From Mediterranea sp. (in: CFB group bacteria) (GTDB lineage: Bacteria; Bacteroidota; Bacteroidia; Bacteroidales; Bacteroidaceae): a stretch of 64,000 bases of DNA. Under the pieces are notes generated by a model. The model had not been told where the DNA came from and ran no database searches. It worked only from the letters and a program-made list of their open reading frames with translations. Positions 1-7,657 of the stretch are shown here, one piece after another (the first letter of the stretch is position 1; each line of letters opens with the position of its first letter). The position numbers and the translations under genes were made by a program. The stretch covers positions 1 to 64,000 of the forward strand of contig JAISIZ010000108.1 of NCBI GenBank assembly GCA_031261785.1, given 5' to 3'.

Positions 1-211
1 GCTTTTTTCTCCATTCCCGAAATCTGATTACAAAAGCTCGGGCTTTTTTTCCCATTCCCGAAATCTGATTACAAAAGCTCGGGCTTTTTTTCCCATTCCC
101 GAAATCTGATTACAAAAGCCCGGGCTTTTTTCTCCATTCCCGAAATCTGATTACAAAAGCTCGGGCTTTTTTTTCCATTCCCGAAATCTGATTACAAAAG
201 CTCGGGCTTCC
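1..211. repeat. 41-bp tandem repeat array 1, continues left of the window
   Basis: The shared block beginning CCCGAAATCTGATTAC starts at 16, 57, 98, 139 and 180, an exact 41-bp period; positions 1-15 are the tail of an earlier unit, so the array extends beyond the window. Each unit carries a 6-4-6 hairpin AAAAGC-TCGG-GCTTTT (one copy has CCCGGG in the middle) followed by a plus-strand T run, so each resembles a very small intrinsic terminator. Units differ only in T-run length and a few bases. The array lies beyond the 3' end of the minus-strand tamL gene. No protein is supported here. Confidence 0.95.
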
Positions 212-255
212 TTTCGGCTTCGCAAAAACTTCACGCGGCTTGCGTGTGGCTTTCC

Positions 256-2568
256 CTAAAACGGGTAACCTACGGCGAAGTGGAAAGCGAAGTCGCGCTT
301 AAAGCGGGGATGCACGATGGGGTAATGCTCCTTATTGTTGGTGTACACGGGATTGATGGCCTTCATGCCCGCGTCGAAGCGGAGGATGAAGAAGTCGAAG
401 TCCATCCGCAGCCCCAGCCCGTAGGCCACGGCGATCTGCTTGTAGAAGCGGTTGAATTTGAATACGCCATCTGGCAGGTTGTCGTAGCTGCGTATGGTCC
501 AGATGTTGCCCGCGTCGACGAACGCCGCTCCCTGGAACTTCCAGAAGAGTTTGCTGCGATACTCTATACTGGCGTCGAGCTTGATGTCGCCCGAGCGATC
601 GAACAGGTTGCTTGGTCCCGAATACGCCCCCGGCCCCAAGCCTCGCACGGTCCATCCGCGCACGCTGTTGGCTCCACCGGCAAAGTACTGCTTCTCGAAG
701 GGTATATTGCGTGCGTTGCCGTAGGGCACGGCTACCCCCACCCCGACGTGAAACGCCACCGAGTTGCGATGGTCGATGCTCACGTTCTGCGCGTAGTCGA
801 ACTCGGCCTTGAGGTATTGGTAGAAGGGCAATCCGAGGATGGCGTACTCGCCGTTGGCGTTCTTGCGGATGTTCGCGGCTTTGGAGAGGGCGTACATCAG
901 GTTGCCGGCCGACTCGAAGTTGAAGCGCAACGAGTAGGAGTTGGAGGCAATGGTGTTGTTCACGATGCCACTTCCCACGCTGTTGTAGTAGTAGTTGTAG
1001 CCCATGTTGATGATGAGCCGGTCCTGGTAGTTGTACAGGAAGATCTGGTTTTGTCCCTTGTTGAGATAGTCCTGCTTGAAGCGTTCGGAGATGGTGGGAT
1101 AGTACAGGAAGCTGATGTTCATCAGGTCCACGCGGTGCTGTATCTTGGGTTGCTTGCTCCAGCGATAGCTCCACGAGGCGGTGGCCAGCGTGCGTTGGAA
1201 CTCGGGGCGCACCTGATAGTTGTAGAGCAGGGCGAACTCCGTGGTGGCTCTCACCCGGCGCTTGAAATCGGACGACAGGAAGGGGAAGAGGAAGTTAGGG
1301 AAGTTGACGCTCGTCTCCACGCCCCACTCGGTGTAGTTGCTGTTGGAGTATCCGGCCTGTAGGCCCGAGATCACCTCGTAGGCTCCGCGCAGCTTCACCA
1401 TGAATATCTCCGAGCCGCGGAAGAAGTTGCGGTTCTGGAACGACACGGAGGCCGCCGCCCCCAGGTCGCCGGCGGAGTTGGTGCCCTCCACCTCGAAGGT
1501 GACGGAGCGTGGCTTGCCTTTGGTGAAGAGCACGTAGCTGTCGAGCAAGGTGGAGTCGCCCACCTGCTTCTCCACGAACCGGATGTTGGTGTACTTCAGC
1601 GCCGATAGCCGGCCGAAGCGCGAATAGGTCTGCTGCACGGCATCGGCGTTATACAGTTCCCCGCCGCGGAAGCGGAGGTTGTCCGTCAGCAGCTTGGGAC
1701 GCAGGTAGAGCTTGTCGCGGTAATAGATGGGATAACCGCGATAATGCACGGAGTCGTTGATGTAGATGCTGCTCAGCGCCGACGACTGCATCACGTCGTA
1801 GTCCATGATGAAGTATATGTTACCTATCCGGTAGGTGCTGTGCGCCCTGGCCGAATCGGCCGACGTGGGTCGGTAGGGATAGAGCCGTCGGGTGAGGTCC
1901 ACCCGGTAGGTCCCCCGTACGGTGTCGGCCGTATAGCCTATATAGTCCTTGTTGAAGCGGTAGTAGCCCACGTTCTGTAGCTCGTTGGTCACCCGTTGGC
2001 GATCGGCGTCGAGCACGTTCACGTCGAACCGCATCCCGGTTCGCAGCAGGCTTTTGGCCGAATCGGCCTGCAAGATGTCGGCGATGCGCGCGTCGCCAAT
2101 CTCGTCGGAGAACGAGCGTACTATGTAGGGCGGTCCCGTCTTCACGTCGTAGCGCAGGCTGAGCTTCTTCCGACGGACGCGGGTGGTATAGCTCACCGAC
2201 GATCCCATGAATCCCATGTTTTGCACCGCCTTGTTCATCTCCACCCTCGTTCGCTCGGCCTCTTCGGCGTTGTAGATCACGGGGGCGTCGCCAATCCGTC
2301 GCAGGAAACGGTTCATCCACTTCGTGGAATCGCGTCCCGACAGGTCGTAGATGTAAAGCTGAGTCTTGAACAGGCTGAACCAGCGCGCGTTGGGATTCTG
2401 CCGCACGTAGAGGCGCAGGTTCGACGGCGCCACCTCTTTATTGTCCGTACGTATCCGAACCTCATCGAGCAGATAAGATCCATCGGGCACGAACTTGGTG
2501 GCCGAGCAAGCCCCCAACACTCCCGCTACGGCAATGCCTGTCAATAGTTTAAGTATCTTCTTACTCAT
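256..2568 (-). CDS. tamL: TamL-like BamA/TamA-family outer membrane lipoprotein (Omp85)
   Basis: 770 aa with a lipoprotein signal: lysines at the N-terminus, a hydrophobic stretch, and lipobox LGAC with Cys21. POTRA-like segments follow, then a C-terminal 16-strand Omp85 barrel region containing the phrase YFAGGANSVRGWTVRGLGPG, typical of the surface-antigen/D15 family, and a C-terminal aromatic residue (GYPF). In Bacteroidota this lipidated Omp85 protein is called TamL and is thought to work with TamB in outer membrane biogenesis; that role is from family knowledge. A longer frame starts with TTG at 2610, but the ATG at 2568 places the signal peptide correctly. It stands alone, with a divergent accessory island upstream. 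Confidence 0.88.
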   Translation of the reverse strand: MSKKILKLLTGIAVAGVLGACSATKFVPDGSYLLDEVRIRTDNKEVAPSNLRLYVRQNPNARWFSLFKTQLYIYDLSGRDSTKWMNRFLRRIGDAPVIYNAEEAERTRVEMNKAVQNMGFMGSSVSYTTRVRRKKLSLRYDVKTGPPYIVRSFSDEIGDARIADILQADSAKSLLRTGMRFDVNVLDADRQRVTNELQNVGYYRFNKDYIGYTADTVRGTYRVDLTRRLYPYRPTSADSARAHSTYRIGNIYFIMDYDVMQSSALSSIYINDSVHYRGYPIYYRDKLYLRPKLLTDNLRFRGGELYNADAVQQTYSRFGRLSALKYTNIRFVEKQVGDSTLLDSYVLFTKGKPRSVTFEVEGTNSAGDLGAAASVSFQNRNFFRGSEIFMVKLRGAYEVISGLQAGYSNSNYTEWGVETSVNFPNFLFPFLSSDFKRRVRATTEFALLYNYQVRPEFQRTLATASWSYRWSKQPKIQHRVDLMNISFLYYPTISERFKQDYLNKGQNQIFLYNYQDRLIINMGYNYYYNSVGSGIVNNTIASNSYSLRFNFESAGNLMYALSKAANIRKNANGEYAILGLPFYQYLKAEFDYAQNVSIDHRNSVAFHVGVGVAVPYGNARNIPFEKQYFAGGANSVRGWTVRGLGPGAYSGPSNLFDRSGDIKLDASIEYRSKLFWKFQGAAFVDAGNIWTIRSYDNLPDGVFKFNRFYKQIAVAYGLGLRMDFDFFILRFDAGMKAINPVYTNNKEHYPIVHPRFKRDFAFHFAVGYPF

Positions 2569-2617
2569 CACCCCGTAAACGTGCCGACAAAGATAGACTA
2601 TATTTTCCAATAAAACT

Positions 2618-2648
2618 TTTGTTATGCAGGGATTTCTCCCTACTTTTG
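2618..2648 (+). promoter_or_regulatory. Bacteroidales promoter, copy 1 of a duplicated leader
   Basis: TTTG at 2618-2621 and TACTTTTG at 2641-2648 are 19 nt apart, a perfect match to the Bacteroides -33/-7 consensus. The surrounding ~50 bp (about 2612-2660) recur almost unchanged at about 4810-4858, each time just upstream of a DUF3791 gene, so both genes should start transcription the same way. Confidence 0.75.
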
Positions 2649-2677
2649 TCGCAAGTTAAACTATACAACCCTTTGGC

Positions 2678-2917
2678 ATGAGTGACACCACGGTATTGGA
2701 CAAAGACACTCGCGACGCGATCAGTTACGTCACGTTCATCATCCCCGAGTTCGCGGCCGCCTACAAGATGGACGCGATAGACGCTTACCGCTACCTGAAA
2801 AAATACGGCGGTCTGGATTTCCTATACGAGAACTGGTGGGCATTGCACACCGACAATACTTTCTGGGCCGTGCGGGACATGTACGAGATATGCTATCGGA
2901 ATGGAGGGATGAGGTAA
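2678..2917 (+). CDS. DUF3791 domain protein, copy 1
   Basis: 79 aa, entirely one DUF3791-like domain: a predicted helical protein with the pattern YRYLKKYGGLDFLYENWWALHT, where the family has a lysine/tyrosine helix followed by LHT. DUF3791 genes often stand beside DUF3990 genes in Bacteroidota and Firmicutes, and they are suspected to belong to toxin-antitoxin-like modules; that is inference, as the biochemical role is unknown to me. The gene follows a strong promoter by about 30 nt and is followed after 30 nt by the TPR-DUF2971 gene, suggesting co-transcription. It is paralogous to the gene at 4876, with which it shares its upstream region. Confidence 0.8.
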   Translation: MSDTTVLDKDTRDAISYVTFIIPEFAAAYKMDAIDAYRYLKKYGGLDFLYENWWALHTDNTFWAVRDMYEICYRNGGMR

Positions 2918-2947
2918 TATGAAAAGAACGCCATTCCATTGTGATGA

Positions 2948-4768
2948 ATGAATGGATTAATTAATAAGGCTATGGAAAACGAAATCAAAATGTTGCTTGA
3001 TGATGCAGCAGAACTTATAAATCAAATGAATTATGAAGAAATCATCAAACGCTGTGACAAAATCATCAAATTGGATGATAAAAATAGTACAGTATGGAAC
3101 AACAAAGGCTATGCACTGATCGACTTGGGACGTTACGAGGAAGCCATCGGATGCCTCGACGAGAGCATCAGGTTGAATCCGGAGAGCGGTGCGGCATGGA
3201 GCAACAAAGGCTTTGCGCTGGACTCCTTGGGACGTCACGAGGAAGCCATCGAGTGCTTGGACGAGAGCATCAGGCTGAATCCGGAGAATGATGTGGTATG
3301 GAGCAGCAAAGGTTTTACGCTGATCGACTTAGAACGTTACGAAGAAGCCATCGGGTGCTTGGACGAGAGCATCAGACTGAATCCGGAGAACGGTACGGCA
3401 TGGAACAACAAAGGCTTTGCGCTGAACTCCTTGGGACGTCACGAGGAAGCCATTATGTACTTCGATAAGGCGCTTGAAATAAATGACGAACATTTTTTTG
3501 CGAAGAAAAATAAAGCAGTGTCTATCATGAAGCTCCATAAAAGCCATCCCGATAAATACACTATCGAAGATGCCGCAAAGTGTTTCATGGAAGCCAAACG
3601 TGATATTTACGCCGTATTGACCATTCCCCAATTGGATGATGTGGAAAAGGAAGAAGTAATCATAAGCATGATACGAGATAAGGATTCTTTCTTTTCAAGC
3701 GTCGTAGAGAAGCACAAGATTGAAGATCCAGAGAGTAAAAGTAAATACGAGGAACTGTTTGTGAAATCCTGTCTTATCATTAGCAAGCTCCAAGTCAAGG
3801 AGGATGCCAAACAAGGTATAGCGCACTATACGACTAAAGCTACGCTAAAGATCTTACTGCTGCCGAAAGAAGAAAAGAAAGGAGAACCCATGTTCCGGCT
3901 ACATTCTACAATCCTATCCAACGACCGCAGTGAAGGACTTACGCTAATGGATTATTTGTTTGGAATGGGTAAATACGTCATAGATGATGGTGATAACGTG
4001 ACGCTGGCCGGTAGCTTTACATTCAATAAAGACCGCCTCAATCAATTCAGGCTATATGGAAAAGAAGATAAGCAAGAAGCGACTGGAGCGAGCATCATAT
4101 TCAAGAGCAGTTTCTTCGAGGAAAACATGAAGGCACCATCCAGCGGTTTGTCACAAATGGCTTCTTCTACCAGCCAGCGAGATCAATCCCAATTAGATTT
4201 GTCCTCCAAGATGAAGGATAATGAGGAAAAGAGCGACAAGGCGGCCCTGTTTCGCTGCATCTACGTCGACCCCGAGACAAGGCAAGTGATCGGCTTGGGG
4301 CAGAAAGAAGATTATACGTTCTACAGGGATAAGTTTGATGGAAAGGAAAGTGACGAAGAGAGGAAGAGAAAAGAGGACGAAGTAATAGAGGAAATCAAGA
4401 ACTATCATAGGAGCATGGAGGATTGCTTGGATGCAGTGAGAAAATCCATGCGCGAGCTACGCGACATGGCGAAAGAGCTGGATTGCGCCGTGGTAGGCGA
4501 ATTACTCATTGACTTGCGTTGCTTGACCAAGCACGTGGCTTTCGAGGAAGAGCAAGAATGTAGGATAGTAAAGGTGAAGAATCTAATGAAAGATAAAGAA
4601 GTGAAGCCGAATGAAGAATATCGGCAACTGTATATCGACTACGCACCCATAGGCAACCACGTGCAAGAAGTTTGCTTCGCCCCACACTTCGAGAACATGG
4701 AGGTCTATGCGGCAGAGTTGAGAAGAAAAGGAATAAAGTTCAGCCGCTCCAAGCATCCATTGGCGTAA
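2948..4768 (+). CDS. TPR-repeat protein with C-terminal DUF2971-like domain
   Basis: 606 aa. Residues about 15-200 are five to six 34-residue tetratricopeptide repeats with the core GRYEEAIGCLDESIRLNPE; three of them are near-identical at the DNA level with a 102-bp period (about 3120-3425), showing recent internal duplication. From about residue 290 a different domain follows (AHYTTKATLKILLL, FRLHSTILSNDRSEG, NQFRLYG, then LTKHVAFEEEQECRIV), matching the layout of DUF2971 proteins: tyrosine/threonine block, LND-SEG motif, RLYG, and a late EEQE-R motif. An alternative ATG at 2972 has an AAGG just upstream and may be the real start. The gene is AT-richer than tamL. DUF2971 function is not established; a role in defence or stress sensing is inference from the neighbourhood. 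Confidence 0.75.
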   Translation: MNGLINKAMENEIKMLLDDAAELINQMNYEEIIKRCDKIIKLDDKNSTVWNNKGYALIDLGRYEEAIGCLDESIRLNPESGAAWSNKGFALDSLGRHEEAIECLDESIRLNPENDVVWSSKGFTLIDLERYEEAIGCLDESIRLNPENGTAWNNKGFALNSLGRHEEAIMYFDKALEINDEHFFAKKNKAVSIMKLHKSHPDKYTIEDAAKCFMEAKRDIYAVLTIPQLDDVEKEEVIISMIRDKDSFFSSVVEKHKIEDPESKSKYEELFVKSCLIISKLQVKEDAKQGIAHYTTKATLKILLLPKEEKKGEPMFRLHSTILSNDRSEGLTLMDYLFGMGKYVIDDGDNVTLAGSFTFNKDRLNQFRLYGKEDKQEATGASIIFKSSFFEENMKAPSSGLSQMASSTSQRDQSQLDLSSKMKDNEEKSDKAALFRCIYVDPETRQVIGLGQKEDYTFYRDKFDGKESDEERKRKEDEVIEEIKNYHRSMEDCLDAVRKSMRELRDMAKELDCAVVGELLIDLRCLTKHVAFEEEQECRIVKVKNLMKDKEVKPNEEYRQLYIDYAPIGNHVQEVCFAPHFENMEVYAAELRRKGIKFSRSKHPLA

Positions 4769-4815
4769 GCCCACAAGGATAAGGTATGAAAACGAGCAAT
4801 TCCTTCTCCAAAACT

Positions 4816-4846
4816 TTTGTTATGCAGGGATTTCTCCCTACTTTTG
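4816..4846 (+). promoter_or_regulatory. Bacteroidales promoter, copy 2 of the duplicated leader
   Basis: TTTG at 4816-4819 and TACTTTTG at 4839-4846, again 19 nt apart. The identity with copy 1 runs from the AAAACTTTTG block through GTTAAAC and stops shortly before the start codon. It drives the DUF3791-DUF3990-DUF3791 genes. Confidence 0.75.
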
Positions 4847-4875
4847 TGGCAGGTTAAACCATAAACCCTTTTGCA

Positions 4876-5106
4876 ATGGAGAAGAATTATCCCATAGCCG
4901 ACAAGGTGGAGTACATCATAGCCTTGGTGAACGAATTCGCCAAGGCCCATGGGCTGAGCGATAAGCAAGCCTTCCGCTACATGGAGCGTTACAAAGCCAT
5001 CAAGTTTATCGACCGCCATTACGGCATCGCCCATACGCAAAGTTTCGAAGATATGGTGAGCGACATGACGGCGTATTGCCAACGCCATGGAGGGCAATTA
5101 CAATGA
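4876..5106 (+). CDS. DUF3791 domain protein, copy 2
   Basis: 76 aa, a single DUF3791 domain (helix with FRYMERYKAIKFIDRHYGIAHT, ending in a short helix around YCQRHGG). It is clearly paralogous to the 79-aa protein at 2678: both have the Y-R-Y/F-R-Y helix, the invariant HT and a C-terminal R-x-GG. Its stop overlaps the start of the DUF3990 gene as ATGA (5103-5106), so translation of the two is likely coupled. DUF3791 upstream of DUF3990 is a recurring pair, and the small protein is the natural candidate for the antitoxin or activator partner (inference). Confidence 0.83.
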   Translation: MEKNYPIADKVEYIIALVNEFAKAHGLSDKQAFRYMERYKAIKFIDRHYGIAHTQSFEDMVSDMTAYCQRHGGQLQ

Positions 5107-5588
5107 AGCTATATCATGGATCTACCGTAAAGATCGCACAAATAGATTTGAAGAAATCAAAACCAAACAAAGATTTTGGTAAAGGTTTCTATTTGTCTGT
5201 CGATGAAAGGCAGGCTTATGATATGGCTACATTCAAAGCAGCCCAGTTGAATGGGGAGCCTATTGTGACAACTTACGAATTTGACGAAAGGCTTTTGTTG
5301 CCAGGGAATTCCGAACTCCGCATTAAAGTCTTTGAAGACTATGATATGGAATGGGCGAATTTTATTTTTGCCAATCGTAGCAACAAATCGAATAAGCCAG
5401 TTCATGATTACGATATCGTCATCGGTCCAATAGCTAATGATCGTGTAGGATTACAGATACGCCGATTTATGGAAAATGAAATCGATCTTCAAACATTTAT
5501 CCAGCGTCTCAAATTTATGCGCGGATTAACGATCCAATACTTTTTCGGGACAGAACGTGCCATTCAATTACTCAAATACAATGGATGA
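5103..5588 (+). CDS. DUF3990 domain protein, ADP-ribosyltransferase-like
   Basis: 161 aa from the ATG at 5103. It opens with MKLYHGSTVKI and continues with KDFGKGFYLSVDERQAY, the pattern of DUF3990 proteins, which Pfam groups with the ADP-ribosyltransferase fold: H/Y-HGS NAD-binding strand, then G-x-G-F-Y-L-S. The C-terminal part contains DYDIVIGPIANDRVG, the family's strongly conserved acidic/GP-x-A-(N/D)D block. It is therefore a likely NAD-dependent transferase, possibly a toxin; substrate unknown. The DUF3791 genes overlap it on both sides, 4 bp at the start and 8 bp at the end. A longer frame from 5076 is less likely because the overlap start fits the domain exactly. Confidence 0.82.
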   Translation: MKLYHGSTVKIAQIDLKKSKPNKDFGKGFYLSVDERQAYDMATFKAAQLNGEPIVTTYEFDERLLLPGNSELRIKVFEDYDMEWANFIFANRSNKSNKPVHDYDIVIGPIANDRVGLQIRRFMENEIDLQTFIQRLKFMRGLTIQYFFGTERAIQLLKYNG

Positions 5589-5799
5589 TCTAAATTACAT
5601 GATTGAATATATGTCAAGAGACCTTGTGCTTCTCTTGATGGAACGCCAGGACTTGGATATGGAAGAAGCCCTAAATACGCTCTATAATTCCGAGACTTAC
5701 ACCAAGCTCACGGATCCTCGTACCGGATTTTACTTCCAAAGTCCTCTATATGTCTACGATTTCTTGGAGAAGGAATTGTTAATAGGAAAAATGGAATAG
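5581..5799 (+). CDS. DUF3791 domain protein, copy 3
   Basis: 72 aa from the ATG at 5581, which overlaps the DUF3990 stop by 8 bp. Predominantly helical and acidic; the segment ALNTLYNSETYTKLTDPRTG resembles the second DUF3791-type protein that often follows DUF3990 (helical N-terminus, then YxKL..P.TGLY). With the gene at 4876 it flanks the DUF3990 enzyme, giving the three-gene order small-enzyme-small. It may act as a second regulatory or immunity partner; that is inference. Confidence 0.7.
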   Translation: MDDLNYMIEYMSRDLVLLLMERQDLDMEEALNTLYNSETYTKLTDPRTGFYFQSPLYVYDFLEKELLIGKME

Positions 5800-5824
5800 C
5801 CCTTTCATTCACTCTCCCTAATCA

Positions 5825-6019
5825 ATGAGCAAATCCAAAAAACATAAAAGCGCCCGAAACTTCGACAAGGCATACGGCAAGATCCGCAGGGAAGAGCGGC
5901 TCAAGCAACTTGGAGGGAGCGTAAAGGCTTCCTCGCAAGTGCATCGTAGCCCGGAGGAGAAACGTGGAAAGGATAAATGGAAAAAGAAAACTTGGGAACT
6001 GGAAAATGGATATGAATGA
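5825..6019 (+). CDS. Small lysine/arginine-rich hypothetical protein
   Basis: 64 aa, very basic (SKKHKSARNFDKAYGKIRRE at the N-terminus, RGKDKWKKK near the C-terminus), no membrane segment or signal peptide. I do not recognise a family. It lies 25 nt after the third DUF3791 gene and its stop overlaps the start of the TPR gene, so it appears to be part of the same transcript. Its charge suggests nucleic-acid or ribosome contact, but nothing more can be read from the sequence. Confidence 0.55.
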   Translation: MSKSKKHKSARNFDKAYGKIRREERLKQLGGSVKASSQVHRSPEEKRGKDKWKKKTWELENGYE

Positions 6020-7025
6020 ACTTTTTAATGCCACCAAGGCATGGGCCAATGAGGTGAATACCTTATTAGCCGCGGAACAATGGGAGGAAGGTCTCGAACT
6101 ACTCGACAAGATTCTCGAGCTATCCCCCAAAGACGAAGAGGCCTGGAATAGTAAAGCCTACGCGCTGAACTGCCTGGGACAGTATGAAGCCGCCATCGAA
6201 TGTTGCGACAGGGCACTCGCCCATAAACCCGAATACGAAGTGGCATGGATCAACAGGGCCTTTGCGTTAACTGGCTTGGAATGCTACGAAGAGGTTCTCA
6301 TCAATTGCGATAGAGCCATTGCGGTAAATCCGGAGGGAGACATCGCATGGGACCTCAAATATGCGACGCTGAATGTTCTGGAACGCTACGGAGAGGCACT
6401 GGAATCCTGTGATGAAGCCATCGAAGCGAATCCGGCAAACGAATTAGCGTGGCGAAACAAATCCCTCGCGCTGCTTCGGATGAAACGCTGTGAGGAGGCG
6501 GTCGAAGCTTTGGATCGCGTTATATTACTGAATCCCGAGGATATAAATCTGCCTCTCCTAAAAGGTTACGCACTGAGATTGTTGGAACGCTATGAGGACT
6601 CCATCGAATGTTACGACGAGGTCATGGGCTGGAGTCACGAAAACCCGTTCGCATTAATTGGCAAAGGCCTCGCTTTGCTTTCCTTGGGGCGCTTCGAGGA
6701 AGCGATAACATGCTACGACAAAGTTCTCGCGGAGAATCCCAAGAACGCGATGGCGTGGCATGGCAGGGGCTTTGGACTACTTTCCTTGGGCAAAATAGAG
6801 GAATCCATAGCATGTTTCGACAAATCTATCGCGGAGGATCCTGGGTTCGACGAGACTTGGGAAAACAAAGCTACCGCATTGGGCTTGCTGGAACGTTACG
6901 AAGAAGCCATTGAGTGTTGCGACAAGGCCTTGGAAATCAAGCCAAACAACATCATGGCTAAAAGAAAGCGGACCGAATTCCGCATGTTCCTAAAATTCCC
7001 CCGACTACATGAACTGAAAAACTGA
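6012..7025 (+). CDS. TPR-repeat protein
   Basis: 337 aa from the ATG at 6012 (alternatives at 6006 and 5964). Almost the whole chain is nine to ten tetratricopeptide repeats of 34 residues with cores such as LERYEEAIECCDKALEIKP and LGRFEEAITCYDKVLAENP; there is no catalytic or membrane domain. The repeats are closely similar in wording to those in the TPR-DUF2971 protein at 2948, suggesting a shared origin. As an all-TPR protein it should serve as a protein-binding scaffold or sensor. It closes the DUF3791/DUF3990 gene group. Confidence 0.8.
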   Translation: MNELFNATKAWANEVNTLLAAEQWEEGLELLDKILELSPKDEEAWNSKAYALNCLGQYEAAIECCDRALAHKPEYEVAWINRAFALTGLECYEEVLINCDRAIAVNPEGDIAWDLKYATLNVLERYGEALESCDEAIEANPANELAWRNKSLALLRMKRCEEAVEALDRVILLNPEDINLPLLKGYALRLLERYEDSIECYDEVMGWSHENPFALIGKGLALLSLGRFEEAITCYDKVLAENPKNAMAWHGRGFGLLSLGKIEESIACFDKSIAEDPGFDETWENKATALGLLERYEEAIECCDKALEIKPNNIMAKRKRTEFRMFLKFPRLHELKN

Positions 7026-7046
7026 AAAAAACAATATTCAACAAAA

Positions 7047-7595
7047 ATGATACTGAACGAAAGAGACGCTCGACACGAGCATGTACTACGCGTGGCGCGC
7101 CAGATGATGACCGCCGCGCGCACCGCCCCGAAAGGGAAAGGGATGGACATCGTAGAGGTGGCGATGGTGACGGAAGAGGACATTCGCCTGCTGTCGGACA
7201 TCATGGTGACGATGGCCGAAGAAAAACAACTGAAATTCTTTCTACGCGACGCCGAGAACATTCTCAACGCCGAGTGCGTGATACTGATAGGTACACGCGA
7301 GCGGGCGCACGCCCTCAACTGCAAGCATTGCGGATACGATACCTGCGAGGAGCGCCCGGAGGGCGTACCCTGCGCCATCAATAGCGTCGACGTGGGCATC
7401 GCCATCGGCTCGGCATGTGCCACGGCGGCCGACCTGCGGGTGGACACCCGGGTGATGTTCTCCGCCGGACTGGCCGCCCAACGCCTCGACTGGCTGAACG
7501 GCTGCACGCAAGTGATGGCCATACCCGTGAGCGCCTCGTCGAAAAATCCCTTCTTCGACCGCAAGCCCCACGACCAACAGCCCGCGAAATCCTAA
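7047..7595 (+). CDS. DUF2148 ferredoxin-like domain protein
   Basis: 182 aa. The segment CKHCGYDTCEERPEGVPC, followed by NSVDVGIAIGSA and DTRVMFSAG, is the cysteine cluster and glycine-rich tail of DUF2148 ('ferredoxin domain-containing') proteins, which probably bind an iron-sulfur cluster (C-x2-C-x4-C spacing). Function is unknown in the family; the cytosolic location follows from the absence of a signal peptide. It is followed after about 60 nt by agmatine deiminase, and co-transcription is possible. Confidence 0.8.
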   Translation: MILNERDARHEHVLRVARQMMTAARTAPKGKGMDIVEVAMVTEEDIRLLSDIMVTMAEEKQLKFFLRDAENILNAECVILIGTRERAHALNCKHCGYDTCEERPEGVPCAINSVDVGIAIGSACATAADLRVDTRVMFSAGLAAQRLDWLNGCTQVMAIPVSASSKNPFFDRKPHDQQPAKS

Positions 7596-7657
7596 AATAT
7601 ACCCCACCCCCATTACATTTATTTTTTAATTCTCAATTCTCAATTTTTAATTCATAT

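Noticed and set aside
244..1362. 372-aa plus-strand frame opposite the tamL barrel region
   Set aside because: Antisense to a recognisable Omp85 gene, no domain, non-ATG start.
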